Part shown: in pieces, positions 25,936-33,775 of the stretch
Position numbering within the stretch: position 1 is the stretch's first letter
Layout of the letters: the number at the start of each line of letters is the position of its first letter
Assembly (NCBI RefSeq): GCF_900313025.1
Contig: NZ_OMPQ01000013.1
Location: forward strand, 124,001 to 188,000
Reading direction: 5' to 3'
DNA length: 64,000 nucleotides
DNA from: Pseudophaeobacter sp. EL27
GTDB lineage: Bacteria; Pseudomonadota; Alphaproteobacteria; Rhodobacterales; Rhodobacteraceae
The notes under the pieces: generated by a model
Told to the model about the DNA's origin: nothing
The model's database searches: none
The model's input: the letters and a program-made list of their open reading frames with translations, nothing else
Position numbers and translations under genes: made by a program

Positions 25936-26811
25936 TCAGCCCGCACCCCGCAGGGGTGTTTCAAACCAGTCCAGCACAGTGCCGGGCCACCAGTCCGGAA
26001 CCCGATGGCCTTCCGGGAACAAAAGAAACTCGATATCCGCACCGGGACCGCAGTCCCAGCGCCGCCGCAAGACATCACCCTGCTGCCAGCGTCTGTCCGG
26101 TGCGTATTCTTCGCAGTGATTGGTGTCGCGCCACAGCTCCAGCCCGGCAAAGATATCGCCCTGCTGAAACCTTCCCCCGCCCAGAAAGCGCCCCTCAAGC
26201 GGCACCACTGAGTCAGCCCAGCCATGACTGTGAAACAGCCGGATCTCTCCCGCGCAGCCAGCGGGTTGCGGCCGCCAGAACCCGCCGGCAATGGGCGCAT
26301 ATCCGGCAAAGGCATCCGGGGCAGCGCAGGCCAGATAATTGACCATAAAGCCCCCGGCAGAAAACCCCGCCAGGATCATCGCCTTGCGGTCCAGATCAAA
26401 ACGGCTTGCTGCGTCCTCTGCCACGCCTTGCAAAAAAGCCACCTCATCACGCCCTTCCCAGCCGGGGAAAAAGTTCCAGGATCGCGGGCCGTCGCGCCGG
26501 GGCAAGGCATCTGGTGCGATCACCGCATAGCCCCGCGCCGTCAACCCATGGACCAGGCGGCGATTGTTCAACGATCCGGCGCCAGAACCGCCATAGCCAT
26601 GCAAAAACACCACGGCGGGCATGGTCTCTCCCGCGCCCGATGTTCCCTCTGCCCCACCCGGCAGCGCAATATGATAGCTGCCTTGCGCCACCTCGCAGGC
26701 CCCGCTGATGTCAGCACCACAGCCAGCCTCGGCGCGACCTGCCCAGCCCAAACCAGCCACCGCCAGCACCGCGAGGGAAAGCGCCGTCGTCCGCGCCCTT
26801 AGCCCTGCCAT
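25936..26811 (-). CDS. Exported LpqC/PHB depolymerase-family esterase
   Basis: The 291-residue alpha/beta hydrolase has a signal peptide (residues 1-29, ending GRAEAGC), the oxyanion segment VVFLHGYGGSG and the nucleophile elbow ILAGFSAGGFMVNY (GxSxG). A later HSHGWADSVVP segment carries the acid region and EGHRVPDWW the catalytic His. Such proteins cleave esters of phenolic or short polyester substrates outside the cytoplasm; the substrate is not evident. The start overlaps the end of the rhodanese gene by 13 bases, so they share a transcript. Confidence 0.85.
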   Translation of the reverse strand: MAGLRARTTALSLAVLAVAGLGWAGRAEAGCGADISGACEVAQGSYHIALPGGAEGTSGAGETMPAVVFLHGYGGSGAGSLNNRRLVHGLTARGYAVIAPDALPRRDGPRSWNFFPGWEGRDEVAFLQGVAEDAASRFDLDRKAMILAGFSAGGFMVNYLACAAPDAFAGYAPIAGGFWRPQPAGCAGEIRLFHSHGWADSVVPLEGRFLGGGRFQQGDIFAGLELWRDTNHCEEYAPDRRWQQGDVLRRRWDCGPGADIEFLLFPEGHRVPDWWPGTVLDWFETPLRGAG

Positions 26812-27335
26812 CGTGCCACCGGCAGATTTCCAGCCAACCAGCCAGGACCGCTGGCGGATCCCAGCATGCCCTCTGGCACATCGATAATCAGACTATGGCC
26901 TGCGCCAGCCAGCACCCGTGTCATCCGCGCCGAGCGCACGCCCCGGGCGCAGATCAGGGCAACGGGCGCTGCAAGATCCCCGGCTACCGCCGCATTCAGC
27001 GCCTGCAAGAAATCTTTGCGCCGCATGTCGATTGCAATCGCCCCCACCGGTAGGCCGGTCTGGCGCCACTCCAGAGGGGTACGAATATCAATCAGAGTGA
27101 TCTCTCCGGCCTGCGCCGCAGCAAAGGCTCTAGCAGGTGTCAGCCGTTGATGATCATGGGCCACAGGCTGGCTGCGCCACCAATATACCCCCAGCCCCAT
27201 CGCCAAGCCAGCGCCGCCCAGCCCCAGCAGCAGCTGCCGTCGTGTCACCCCGGCGGCTCTTTCTGGCGTAGAGACGGGTCCCTGCATTTGTTGATTTTGT
27301 GCCATATCGCCCTGCGGTTTTCTGATGGTTTGCAT
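26799..27335 (-). CDS. Exported single-domain rhodanese-like protein
   Basis: This 178-residue protein has a twin-arginine-type signal (TRRQLLLGLGGAGLAMGLGVYWW) followed by a rhodanese domain whose active-site loop is CARGVRSARM, with the catalytic cysteine at its head. Rhodaneses move sulfane sulfur between thiols. The hydrophobic segment could also serve as an anchor, leaving the domain in the periplasm. I choose the ATG at 27335 because AGAGG lies 6 bases upstream. It is the first gene of a two-gene unit with the esterase. It is far from the sox genes, but an exported rhodanese may join periplasmic sulfur handling; that is inference. Confidence 0.82.
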   Translation of the reverse strand: MQTIRKPQGDMAQNQQMQGPVSTPERAAGVTRRQLLLGLGGAGLAMGLGVYWWRSQPVAHDHQRLTPARAFAAAQAGEITLIDIRTPLEWRQTGLPVGAIAIDMRRKDFLQALNAAVAGDLAAPVALICARGVRSARMTRVLAGAGHSLIIDVPEGMLGSASGPGWLAGNLPVARWQG

Positions 27336-27671
27336 GTTCTGCCTCTCATGTACCACAAAAGGCCTGCGCGCTTTTAACAGCTTTTGTCATTGCTTTCAGC
27401 TTTGGCAGCCCCCCGCCCAATCAACTTCTCGTCAGCGATGAACGCGGCCCACCAAAGCCTGCAGTCATTCCCGCGCGCTGCAAAAAGATACACAAGGGCT
27501 CAAAAATCTCTCGACCGGGCTACAAAAACCCCTTCTGCAGGCCTAGATGCCAGCTTGAGCGGCGACAAAACCTCACTCTTGAGACACTTACGGGGTCGCG
27601 GGGCTGGAACAGTTGCAAAAAATTGCCTAAGCCTTTGCCTAGTGCCTAAAGCCCAGCCAGGAGAACTGCAC
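27336..27671. other. Divergent intergenic region between rhodanese and mrpA
   Basis: An open frame continues upstream of mrpA to 27384, but the codons before 27672 encode no recognisable domain and the ribosome site lies directly before the GTG at 27672. Short TGCCTA repeats occur at about 27624-27650. I see no riboswitch that I can name. Confidence 0.45.
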
Positions 27672-30542
27672 GTGTCCCTGTTTTTGATTGCGGCCCTGCC
27701 CTTTCTCGGAGCGGTGTTTCCCGCTCTGCTTATTCGTGCCGGGCGCAATGCCTCGGCCTCTGCCGCAGGTCTGACTACATTTCTTGCCTTTGTTGGCCTG
27801 ATGCTCCACGCGCCAGCGGTGTTCCGCGGTGAGGTGATCCAAGTGGGCGTCGATTGGCTGCCTGCCCTTGGCCTCAATGCCAATTTCTTTCTGGATGGCC
27901 TGGGCTTTCTCTTTGCCTCGATGATCCTTGGCATTGGTCTGTTGATCATTCTCTATGCCCGGTTCTACCTGTCGCGCGAAGATCCCATGGGTCAGTTCTA
28001 CACCTATCTGCTGCTGTTTCAGGGCGCCATGGTCGGCATCGTTCTGTCTGACAACATCCTGCTTTTGCTGGTGTTCTGGGAGCTGACCTCGCTGTCCTCC
28101 TTCCTGCTGATCGGCTATTGGAAGCACCTGCCCGAGGGGCGCCAGGGCGCGCGCATGGCATTGGCGGTGACCGGATCCGGCGGCTTGGCGATGATTGGTG
28201 GCATGATGATCCTGGGCCATATCGTGGGTTCTTATGATCTGAGCGTGATCCTGCAAAACAAGGATCTGATCCAGGCCTCGCCGCTCTATCTGCCTGCGCT
28301 GATCCTGATCCTCTTGGGCTGTTTCACCAAATCGGCGCAGTTCCCGTTTCACTTCTGGCTGCCCCATGCCATGGCGGCGCCAACACCGGTTTCGGCCTAT
28401 CTGCACTCGGCCACCATGGTGAAGGCAGGTCTGTTCCTGATGGCGCGGCTCTGGCCGGTGCTGGCGGGCACGCCGGAGTGGTTCTATATCGTCGCCAGTA
28501 CCGGGCTGGTGACCATGCTGCTGGGGGCAGTAATTGCCCTGTTCAAGGATGATTTAAAGGCGCTTTTGGCCTTTTCCACCGTCTCGCACCTCGGCCTGAT
28601 CACCATGCTTTTGGGCTTTGGCACCAAGATCGCCGCGGTGACGGCGGTGTTCCACATCATCAACCACGCCACCTTTAAGGCGGCGCTGTTTATGTCCGCC
28701 GGCATTGTCGATCACGAGGCCCATACCCGCGATATCAATCGTCTGGGCGGCCTGCGCCATCTGATGCCGGTGACGGCGACCATCGCCATTGTGGCGGCGC
28801 TGTCGATGGCGGGTATTCCGCCCTTTAACGGCTTCCTCTCCAAGGAGATGATGCTGGAGGAGACCGTGCATACCTTCTGGGGCGGCTCCCACTATCTGGT
28901 GCCAGGTCTGGCGCTGGTGGCGGCGCTTTTCTCGGCCGCTTATTCCTTCCGGTTCATCGGCCATGTGTTCCTGGGCCGGACCCGCGATGATTACCCGGCG
29001 CAGCCCCATGACCCTGGGTTTGGCATGTGGGCTGGTCCCGCCCTGCTGGTCACAATGGTGGTGCTGATCGGGCTGTTTTCAGCCAAGCTGGCAGGGCCAA
29101 TGGTCGCCGTTGCTGCAGGCGCGGTGATTGGGGACGCTGAGCTACCCTATTATTCGCTGAAGCTTTGGCATGGACTGACGCCTGCGCTTTATATGTCCGG
29201 CGCAGCTGTCATTGGCGGCTTGATTCTGGTGAAACTGCACGCACCACTGATGAAGGCCTGGAACGCAGCACCACGGCCCGAGGCCAAGCAGATCTTTGAT
29301 GCCTTGCTGCGTGGGCTGACCAAGCTGTCGCAGCTGATCACCGACGGGCTGCACAACGGTGCCATCACCCGCTACGCCTTTGTGATGATGCTGTTTATTA
29401 TCGGCATCAGCTATTACGCCTATGCCACTGGCACCATCACTGCCCCCACCCGCGCAGCCCAGGCGGTAAGCCCGATCATCTTGATTGGCTGGTTCTGCCT
29501 GATCGTCGCCACCCTGGCTGTTGTTGCGCGCCATCGCCAGCGGCAACTGTCGCTGGTACTGATCGGCGTGGTTGGCCTGGTTGTTTCGCTGGGCTTCAAC
29601 TACCTCTCGGCCCCGGACCTGGCGCTGACGCAGCTCTCGGTCGAGGTGGTGACCATGATCCTGTTGCTCTTGGCGCTGAATTTCATGCCCAAGGACAGCC
29701 CCATCGAAGCGCCCATGTGGGTGCGGTTGCGCGATGGCGGTATTGCCGTCATTGGTGGCTTGGGGGCGGCGGCGCTAATCTATGCGCTGATGCTGCGGGA
29801 CTTTGCCTTGCCCAGCATTTCCGAGTTCCATCTGGCCAATTCCTACAAAGGCGGCGGCGGCACCAATGTGGTCAATGTGATCCTGGTGGATTTCCGTGGC
29901 TATGACACCTTTGGCGAGATCATCGTGCTCGGCATTGCGGCGCTAGTAATCTATGCCCTGACCGAAGCGGTTCTGGGCTCGCGGGTGCGCGCCTATCTGC
30001 TCAACCGAAAACCCGATATGCCTCAGGCCGGGGATGCCCATCCAATGATGATGGTTGTGGCAACAAGGGTAATGATGCCGCTGGCCCTGATGGTGGCCGC
30101 CTATATCTTCTTCCGTGGCCATAACCTGCCCGGCGGCGGCTTTATTGCCGGGTTAATCGCGGCCATCGCTCTGTTGATGCAGTACATGGCCTCCGGCTTC
30201 AGCTGGGCCTCCGAGCGCCAACGCATGTATTATCATGGCACTATTGGATCCGGCGTGCTGATTGCGGCGGCTACGGGACTGGGCTCCTGGTTCAGTGGCT
30301 CTCCCTTCCTGACCAGCGCCTTTGGCTATCTGCATTGGGCGCCGCTGAAAGAGTTCGAATGGGCCACAGCAGCACTGTTTGATCTCGGTGTTTTCCTCGC
30401 CGTGGTCGGCGCGGTGCTCTTGGCCCTGGAAAGCCTGGCGCGGTTTGCCTGGCAGCCGGGCATTTCATCCGAGCACGCGATGGATATCAACCCAGCCCGC
30501 GATGATGCGGCAGAGGCAGACGCGGCAAAGGGCGAGGCATGA
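27672..30542 (+). CDS. mrpA: Mrp antiporter subunit A with fused B domain
   Basis: MrpA is the largest subunit of the multi-subunit Na+(K+)/H+ antiporter related to complex I NuoL. The 956-residue protein starts at GTG 27672 (AGGAGA upstream). Its N-terminal two thirds have the NuoL-type helices (GLGFLFASMILGIGLLIILYARFY, LPHAMAAPTPVSAYLHSATMVKAG). The C-terminal region holds a DUF4040-type segment and an MrpB domain (TRVMMPLALMVAAYIFFRGHNLPGGGF), so A and B are fused, as usual in Alphaproteobacteria. It is first of six overlapping genes. It supports sodium exclusion and pH balance in sea water. Confidence 0.95.
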   Translation: MSLFLIAALPFLGAVFPALLIRAGRNASASAAGLTTFLAFVGLMLHAPAVFRGEVIQVGVDWLPALGLNANFFLDGLGFLFASMILGIGLLIILYARFYLSREDPMGQFYTYLLLFQGAMVGIVLSDNILLLLVFWELTSLSSFLLIGYWKHLPEGRQGARMALAVTGSGGLAMIGGMMILGHIVGSYDLSVILQNKDLIQASPLYLPALILILLGCFTKSAQFPFHFWLPHAMAAPTPVSAYLHSATMVKAGLFLMARLWPVLAGTPEWFYIVASTGLVTMLLGAVIALFKDDLKALLAFSTVSHLGLITMLLGFGTKIAAVTAVFHIINHATFKAALFMSAGIVDHEAHTRDINRLGGLRHLMPVTATIAIVAALSMAGIPPFNGFLSKEMMLEETVHTFWGGSHYLVPGLALVAALFSAAYSFRFIGHVFLGRTRDDYPAQPHDPGFGMWAGPALLVTMVVLIGLFSAKLAGPMVAVAAGAVIGDAELPYYSLKLWHGLTPALYMSGAAVIGGLILVKLHAPLMKAWNAAPRPEAKQIFDALLRGLTKLSQLITDGLHNGAITRYAFVMMLFIIGISYYAYATGTITAPTRAAQAVSPIILIGWFCLIVATLAVVARHRQRQLSLVLIGVVGLVVSLGFNYLSAPDLALTQLSVEVVTMILLLLALNFMPKDSPIEAPMWVRLRDGGIAVIGGLGAAALIYALMLRDFALPSISEFHLANSYKGGGGTNVVNVILVDFRGYDTFGEIIVLGIAALVIYALTEAVLGSRVRAYLLNRKPDMPQAGDAHPMMMVVATRVMMPLALMVAAYIFFRGHNLPGGGFIAGLIAAIALLMQYMASGFSWASERQRMYYHGTIGSGVLIAAATGLGSWFSGSPFLTSAFGYLHWAPLKEFEWATAALFDLGVFLAVVGAVLLALESLARFAWQPGISSEHAMDINPARDDAAEADAAKGEA

Positions 30543-30913
30543 GCATGGATTTTCTGAACATCGAATTTCTGGTGGCCTCAGCCGTAGGTCTGCTGACTGC
30601 GGCAGGGATCTACCTGATTCTGCGGCGGCGCACCTTTCCGGTGATCCTGGGTCTGTCGCTGCTGACCTATGGGGTGAACATATTCCTGTTTGCTACGGGT
30701 CGGTTGATGGTCAATGCGCCGCCGATTTTGAACAAATACGCCGAGGTGCCCTATACCGACCCGCTGCCGCAGGCGCTGGTGCTGACGGCAATCGTAATCT
30801 CCTTTGGCATGACGGCGGTGGTGGTGATGATCGCCCTGGCCGCCTATCTCTCGGCGCGCGACGACAAGATTGATATGCCCCATCATCCCGAAGACGAAGG
30901 GGAAGACGCATGA
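30539..30913 (+). CDS. mrpC: Mrp antiporter subunit C
   Basis: MrpC is the NuoK-like three-helix subunit of the Mrp complex. The 124-residue protein has three hydrophobic segments (about 7-25, 29-50 and 78-102) and the family stretch VILGLSLLTYGVNIFLFATGRL and DPLPQALVLTAIVISFGMTAVVVM. Its ATG overlaps the mrpA stop by 4 bases and its stop overlaps mrpD, so translation is coupled through the operon. Confidence 0.94.
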   Translation: MSMDFLNIEFLVASAVGLLTAAGIYLILRRRTFPVILGLSLLTYGVNIFLFATGRLMVNAPPILNKYAEVPYTDPLPQALVLTAIVISFGMTAVVVMIALAAYLSARDDKIDMPHHPEDEGEDA

Positions 30914-32472
30914 ACCATTTCCTGATTGCCCCGGTGGTTCTGCCGGCGCTGGTGGCGCCTTTCATCATCATGGTGGTGCGCCACCATATGGATCTGACGC
31001 GGATTTTCTCGCTGGCCAGCACGGTGCTGCTGGTGGCGATCTCGCTGGTGCTGGCAGCACAGGCCTCCACCGGTGAAGTGCAGGTCTATCAGCTGGGCAA
31101 CTGGTCGGCACCCTTTGGCATCGTGCTGGTGCTGGACCGGCTCTCGGCCCTGATGGTCCTGCTGACCTCGGTGTTGGCGCTGGTGATCAATCTCTATGTG
31201 ATTGGATCAGGCTGGGACAAACGCGGCGCCAATTTCCACGCGCTGTTTCAGTTTCAGCTAATGGGGATCATTGGCGCTTTCCTCACAGGAGACGCCTTTA
31301 ACCTCTTTGTTTTCTTTGAGGTTCTGCTGATCGCTTCCTACGGCTTGATGATCCATTCCGGCGGCACACGGCGGTTTCAGGCGGGCGTGCAATATGTGGT
31401 CTACAACCTCCTGGGTTCGACCCTGTTCCTCTTTGCACTGGGCACGCTCTACTCGGTAACGGGGACGCTCAACATGGCGGATCTGGCGGTCCGCGTGGCT
31501 GAAATCCCCGCCGAGGACACCGCCCTGTTGCGGGTTGGCGCGGTGATGCTCTTGCTGGTTTTTGCCATCAAGGCGGCTGTCATTCCGCTGCATTTCTGGC
31601 TGCCCGCGTCTTATGCCAATGCGCCGCTACCGGTCGCGGCGCTCTTTGCCATCATGACCAAGGTCGGGGCCTATGCCATCCTGCGCATGTACACGCTGGT
31701 CTTTGGCCCGGATGTCACCATCACCGAAGGGCTGGCCGGAGCCTGGCTGATGCCCGCTGCGCTGATCACCCTGATGATCGGCGCCATTGGGGTGCTGGGC
31801 TCCTACCGCGTCGGGCGGCTGGTGGCCTTTGGCGCCATCGCCTCGATGGGGACATTGCTCACATCAATCGCGCTCTTCACCCCCGAAGGCGTGGCGGCGG
31901 CGCTCTATTACACCATCCATTCCACCCTGGCAGCGGCCTTCCTGTTTCTGGTGGTTGATCTGGTCTGCGAGCGTCAGGGGATCGAGATCGTCGCCAAGAG
32001 GCTGATGCCACAAAGCGGGTTGATTGCGGTTCTGTTCTTTACCGGTGCCATCGCCGTGGCGGGCATGCCGCCGCTGTCGGGCTTTCTGGGCAAACTGCTG
32101 GTGCTGGATGCGGCCCGCAGCCATGATCTGGTCTGGTGGATCTGGGGCACCATTCTCATTGGCTCGCTGGTCACAATCCTCGGCATGGCCCGGGCTGGCA
32201 GCCTGCTGTTCTGGAAGAGCCATAGCATCACTGACGCCCCCGATGCGGACACCCTCGAGCCCTATGAGGAAGAGGCCAACGAACAGGACGAGGAGGTGCA
32301 AAGCCAGCGCCCCGCCGCCCTGCTCTTTGTCGCCTGTTTTGCCCTGCTGAGCGGGTTGATCCTGCTGACCATCTTTGCCGGCCCCGCCAGCCATTATGCC
32401 GAGGCCACTGCCGCGCAGCTTTTTGAGCCTGAGATCTATATCAAGGCCGTGCTTGGAAAGGTCACCCCATGA
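30910..32472 (+). CDS. mrpD: Mrp antiporter subunit D
   Basis: MrpD is the NuoM/N-like proton-translocating subunit. The 520-residue protein has about 14 hydrophobic segments, with FNLFVFFEVLLIASYGLM and AVIPLHFWLPASYANAPLPVAALFA as family hallmarks including the conserved Glu and Lys-bearing helices. A hydrophilic acidic stretch (EEEANEQDEEVQ) lies near the C-terminus. ATGA overlaps with mrpC and mrpE. Confidence 0.95.
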   Translation: MNHFLIAPVVLPALVAPFIIMVVRHHMDLTRIFSLASTVLLVAISLVLAAQASTGEVQVYQLGNWSAPFGIVLVLDRLSALMVLLTSVLALVINLYVIGSGWDKRGANFHALFQFQLMGIIGAFLTGDAFNLFVFFEVLLIASYGLMIHSGGTRRFQAGVQYVVYNLLGSTLFLFALGTLYSVTGTLNMADLAVRVAEIPAEDTALLRVGAVMLLLVFAIKAAVIPLHFWLPASYANAPLPVAALFAIMTKVGAYAILRMYTLVFGPDVTITEGLAGAWLMPAALITLMIGAIGVLGSYRVGRLVAFGAIASMGTLLTSIALFTPEGVAAALYYTIHSTLAAAFLFLVVDLVCERQGIEIVAKRLMPQSGLIAVLFFTGAIAVAGMPPLSGFLGKLLVLDAARSHDLVWWIWGTILIGSLVTILGMARAGSLLFWKSHSITDAPDADTLEPYEEEANEQDEEVQSQRPAALLFVACFALLSGLILLTIFAGPASHYAEATAAQLFEPEIYIKAVLGKVTP

Positions 32473-32966
32473 GACTGCTAAGGCGGCTGCTGCCGCATCC
32501 GATCCTGACACTGTTGCTGACGCTCACCTGGGTTTTGCTCACCAGCACATGGACGCTGAACTCGCTGGTCTTTGGCTTTCTTCTGGGCCTGCTGATCCCC
32601 TTTCTGACCCAGCCCTATTGGCCGCAGCAGATGCGGCTGAAAAAACCGCTGAAGATCATCGAATATATCCTCATCGTGCTCTACGATATTGTAGTCGCCA
32701 ATCTGGTTGTCGCCCGCATCGTGGTGTTCAAATCCAACGCCAAGCGCCAGCCTGCCTGGGTGGCGGTACCGCTGGATCTGCTGACACCTGAAGCCATCAC
32801 CGTACTCGCTGGCACCATTACCATGACACCGGGAACCGTATCGGCGGATGTCTCAGCCGAGGGGCACGCGCTTTTGGTACATTGTCTGGATGCCCCAGAC
32901 CCGGGTGCGGTGCGTGATGAGATCAAACAGCGGTACGAGCGCCGCCTGAAGGAGATTTTCGAATGA
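32469..32966 (+). CDS. mrpE: Mrp antiporter subunit E
   Basis: MrpE is a small subunit needed for assembly of the antiporter. The 165-residue protein has two or three N-terminal helices and then a soluble domain containing ITVLAGTITMTPGTVSADV, the family signature. Start and stop overlap mrpD and mrpF by 4 bases each. Confidence 0.93.
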   Translation: MRLLRRLLPHPILTLLLTLTWVLLTSTWTLNSLVFGFLLGLLIPFLTQPYWPQQMRLKKPLKIIEYILIVLYDIVVANLVVARIVVFKSNAKRQPAWVAVPLDLLTPEAITVLAGTITMTPGTVSADVSAEGHALLVHCLDAPDPGAVRDEIKQRYERRLKEIFE

Positions 32967-33235
32967 TTATGACCTATGCCACGCTCTTTGCCTTTGTCTG
33001 CTTTGCCCTGGCCTTGCTGATGAACCTGTGGAAGATCATCTCAGCCGCTGAAATCGCCGACCGGATTCTGGCGCTGGATTCCATGTTTATCAATGCCCTG
33101 GCGCTGATGGTGCTCTATGGTATCTCCTTGGGCAGCGAGGTCTATTTCGAGGCCTCCCTGATCATCGCCATGCTGGGCTTTGTCTCTACCGTGGCCTATG
33201 CGCGCTTTATCCTGCGCGGTAACATTATCGAGTGA
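32963..33235 (+). CDS. mrpF: Mrp antiporter subunit F
   Basis: This 90-residue protein has three hydrophobic segments and the MrpF motif AADRILALDSMFINALALMVLYG-like region (here AEIADRILALDSMFINAL), with the conserved Asp in the second helix implicated in ion movement. Its start overlaps the mrpE stop. It is separated from mrpG by 15 bases containing that gene's ribosome site. Confidence 0.93.
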   Translation: MIMTYATLFAFVCFALALLMNLWKIISAAEIADRILALDSMFINALALMVLYGISLGSEVYFEASLIIAMLGFVSTVAYARFILRGNIIE

Positions 33236-33250
33236 TGAGAGGGGGATCGC

Positions 33251-33631
33251 ATGATTTTTGAATATCTGATCGCAGGCTTTCTGGTCATGGCTGGCATCTT
33301 TGGCTTTGTTGGCTCCTTTGGCCTGATCAAGCTCAATGATCCCATGTCGCGCCTGCATGCGCCGACCAAGGCCACGACCTTAGGCGTTGGCGGCGTGTTG
33401 CTGGCCTCGATGCTGCATGGGGTGGTGGTCGAGGGGCATCTGTCGCTGCACGAGCTGATGATCACCCTGTTTTTGTTTCTCACAGCGCCGGTCACGGCAC
33501 TGTTTATTGCCAAGGTGCATATTCACCGGCATGAGACAAAGGAAAGCCTGCCAAAGGCTGGCGAAGACAGCATCTGGGCGACCCATGATGTGGCTGAGGC
33601 AGATCCCGCAGCAGAGGACCAACAAAGCTGA
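33251..33631 (+). CDS. mrpG: Mrp antiporter subunit G
   Basis: The 126-residue protein has three helices and the MrpG signature FGLIKLNDPMSRLHAPTKATTLG. The tail is hydrophilic and acidic. GAGGGGG precedes the ATG. It ends the mrp operon; no clear terminator is seen before selD 144 bases on, so some read-through is possible. Confidence 0.93.
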   Translation: MIFEYLIAGFLVMAGIFGFVGSFGLIKLNDPMSRLHAPTKATTLGVGGVLLASMLHGVVVEGHLSLHELMITLFLFLTAPVTALFIAKVHIHRHETKESLPKAGEDSIWATHDVAEADPAAEDQQS

Positions 33632-33775
33632 GCCGCTGCTGCGACGGATTTTGCCTGAAGCAGATCGTGGTTCGCTCCGGTCTGTTTGGATCTGGCCCTT
33701 GTTCTGGCTCAAGGCGTCAGCCCCCCGCTGGCCCTAAACAGGCCATTGATTGACTGACAAAAAGGCACCAGCCCC

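Noticed and set aside
27384-27671. A 96-codon N-terminal extension of mrpA
   Set aside because: The extension is hydrophilic and without domain, and the ribosome site lies directly before the GTG at 27672, where family proteins begin.
27357-27671. Cation riboswitch or structured leader before mrpA
   Set aside because: No nameable conserved riboswitch core or terminator/antiterminator pair could be seen.
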